Below are positions 5,306 to 5,885 of a DNA stretch of 5,885 nucleotides, one piece after another. The stretch comes from an uncultured Oscillospiraceae bacterium. Its GTDB lineage: Bacteria; Bacillota; Clostridia; Oscillospirales; Ruminococcaceae. Both the position numbers and the translations under genes were made by a program. Location: contig URGQ01000069.1 of NCBI GenBank assembly GCA_900547385.1, positions 1 through 5,885 of the forward strand, given 5' to 3'. How positions within the stretch are numbered: position 1 is the first letter of the stretch; each line of letters opens with the position of its first letter. Below the pieces are notes generated by a model. That model made no database searches, was not told where the DNA came from, and saw only the letters and a list, made by a program, of their open reading frames with translations.

Positions 5306-5749
5306 TTACCCCATACCGAAAATAACCAGCACCAGCCCGTAAAGCACGCTGGCCACTGTGCCATAAACAATAACCGGCCCGGCAATTACAAACAGCTTGG
5401 CGGCAAGGCCCAGCACCATCCCCTCGCTTTTGAACTCTATGGCGGGGGAGGACATGGCATTGGCAAAGCCGGTGATAGGTACCAAAGTACCGGCCCCGGC
5501 GTACTTGGCCAGCCGCTGGTACCAGCCCAATCCGGTCGTTAAAACCGAGAGAAAGATGAGGGTGACCGAGCACCAGGCCCCGGCTTCCTCCCGCCCCAGG
5601 CCAAAGCTGAGGTAGCACTGGGTAAGGGCCTGTCCCACCACACAGATGAGTCCGCCGACCACAAAAGCCATCGGCAGGCTGCGGCCGCTGCGGGTCGGGG
5701 GGGAGCTCTCCTTGAGCATCTTATCGTACTCCTTGGGGGTCATTGCCAT
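5306..5749 (-). CDS. spoVAC: Stage V sporulation protein AC (SpoVAC)
   Basis: A 147-residue integral membrane protein of the SpoVAC/SpoVAEB family. The short soluble N-terminus contains TPKEYDKML (4-12), typical of SpoVAC. Hydrophobic segments follow at about 26-46, 56-74 and 111-145. The signature GLGWYQ (73-78) and AGAGTLVPITGFANAM (84-99) is the conserved core. SpoVAC is a spore inner-membrane subunit of the Ca-dipicolinate channel; in Bacillus subtilis it has mechanosensitive channel activity. The start at 5749 was chosen because AAAAGGAG (5765-5758) lies 8 nt upstream. The ATG at 5755 would be only 2 nt from it, and the TTG at 5818 lies upstream of the predicted promoter. It is the first gene of a spoVAC-AD-AE operon, the reduced form common in Clostridia; spoVAA, AB and AF are not seen here. 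Confidence 0.95.
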   Translation of the reverse strand: MAMTPKEYDKMLKESSPPTRSGRSLPMAFVVGGLICVVGQALTQCYLSFGLGREEAGAWCSVTLIFLSVLTTGLGWYQRLAKYAGAGTLVPITGFANAMSSPAIEFKSEGMVLGLAAKLFVIAGPVIVYGTVASVLYGLVLVIFGMG

Positions 5750-5757
5750 AATCATCG

Positions 5758-5765
5758 CTCCTTTT
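5758..5765 (-). promoter_or_regulatory. Ribosome binding site deciding the spoVAC start
   Basis: AAAAGGAG on the minus strand has 8-nt spacing to the ATG at 5749. The ATG at 5755 sits too close to be used. Confidence 0.8.
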
Positions 5766-5779
5766 CCGGCATTTGCGGA

Positions 5780-5808
5780 TATTATGGGCAGAAATGGAGG
5801 ATTTATCC
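5780..5808 (-). promoter_or_regulatory. Candidate sigma-G promoter of the spoVA operon
   Basis: On the minus strand CATAATA (5786-5780) matches the forespore sigma-G -10 consensus CATWHTA completely. GGATA (5808-5804), 17 bp upstream, matches four of five bases of the -35 consensus GHATR. Transcription would start near 5773, leaving a leader of about 24 nt that ends in the spoVAC ribosome binding site. spoVA operons are transcribed by sigma-G in Bacillus, so position and sequence agree. A sigma-F contribution cannot be excluded. Confidence 0.65.
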
Positions 5809-5810
5809 GT

Positions 5811-5885
5811 GTATTCAATTTTCAAGGTACGGTGGGAGGCAGGTTCCCGCTTAAGGCAGACCCCCAAATTGCCCGATGAGGTCTG
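5811..5885 (-). other. Non-coding segment upstream of spoVAC, possibly rRNA-spacer-like
   Basis: No gene is seen. On the minus strand, ACCTTGAAAATTGAATA (5827-5811 region) resembles the CTTTGAAAACTGAATA-type element that commonly precedes 23S rRNA or lies in rRNA spacers of Firmicutes. The outer ends (5885-5880 with 5862-5857) form a small 6-bp inverted repeat. The resemblance is from memory and short. The segment runs off the window, so its identity is unresolved. Confidence 0.3.

Noticed and set aside
5172..5618. Upstream extension of spoVAD in the same frame
   Set aside because: It would run over spoVAC and the palindromic spacer. The family N-terminus and ribosome binding site place the start at 5171.

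Overview
The window looks like chromosomal DNA from a GC-rich, endospore-forming member of the Clostridia, probably Oscillospiraceae/Ruminococcaceae-like. The evidence is a clostridial-type three-gene spoVA operon, strong AGGAGG-type ribosome binding sites and GC-rich codon use. The lineage is an inference; no rRNA or other marker gene is present. Nothing indicates a phage, plasmid or transposase.

Layout, left to right. At 32-216 a short non-coding stretch carries a terminator-like hairpin and a cloverleaf-shaped palindromic repeat. A small DUF378 membrane protein follows (217-432, minus). It is divergent from a PHP-family phosphoesterase of the histidinol-phosphatase type (579-1379, plus). 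Next come about 800 bases without a credible gene (1380-2196), packed with perfect or near-perfect inverted repeats. After that, on the minus strand, is a cell-wall protein with a membrane anchor, ubiquitin-like/G5 region and 3D catalytic domain (2271-3359). It has a consensus sigma-A promoter and a clean intrinsic terminator. The spacer 3421-3753 holds two more cloverleaf palindromes. The right third is the spoVA operon on the minus strand: spoVAC (5306-5749), spoVAD (4149-5171) and spoVAE (3754-4122), with a sigma-G-like promoter just upstream of spoVAC.

How it works together. SpoVAC and SpoVAE are related inner-membrane proteins, and SpoVAD is a thiolase-fold protein that binds dipicolinic acid. 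Together they move Ca-dipicolinate into the developing spore and release it at germination. The 3D-domain protein probably cleaves peptidoglycan and appears to be expressed vegetatively. The PHP enzyme and the DUF378 protein have no evident link to the spore genes.

The most unusual content is non-coding. At least three elements of about 77-89 bp (108-196, 3481-3564, 3660-3736) each fold as an outer stem enclosing three hairpins. Two of them are sequence relatives whose stems have changed in a compensatory way. The third has the same architecture with largely different sequence. Three of the four elements of this general type, counting a two-hairpin variant at 5216-5283, start 17-22 nt after a minus-strand stop codon. 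This suggests a role at mRNA 3' ends or a mobile palindromic repeat with that insertion preference.
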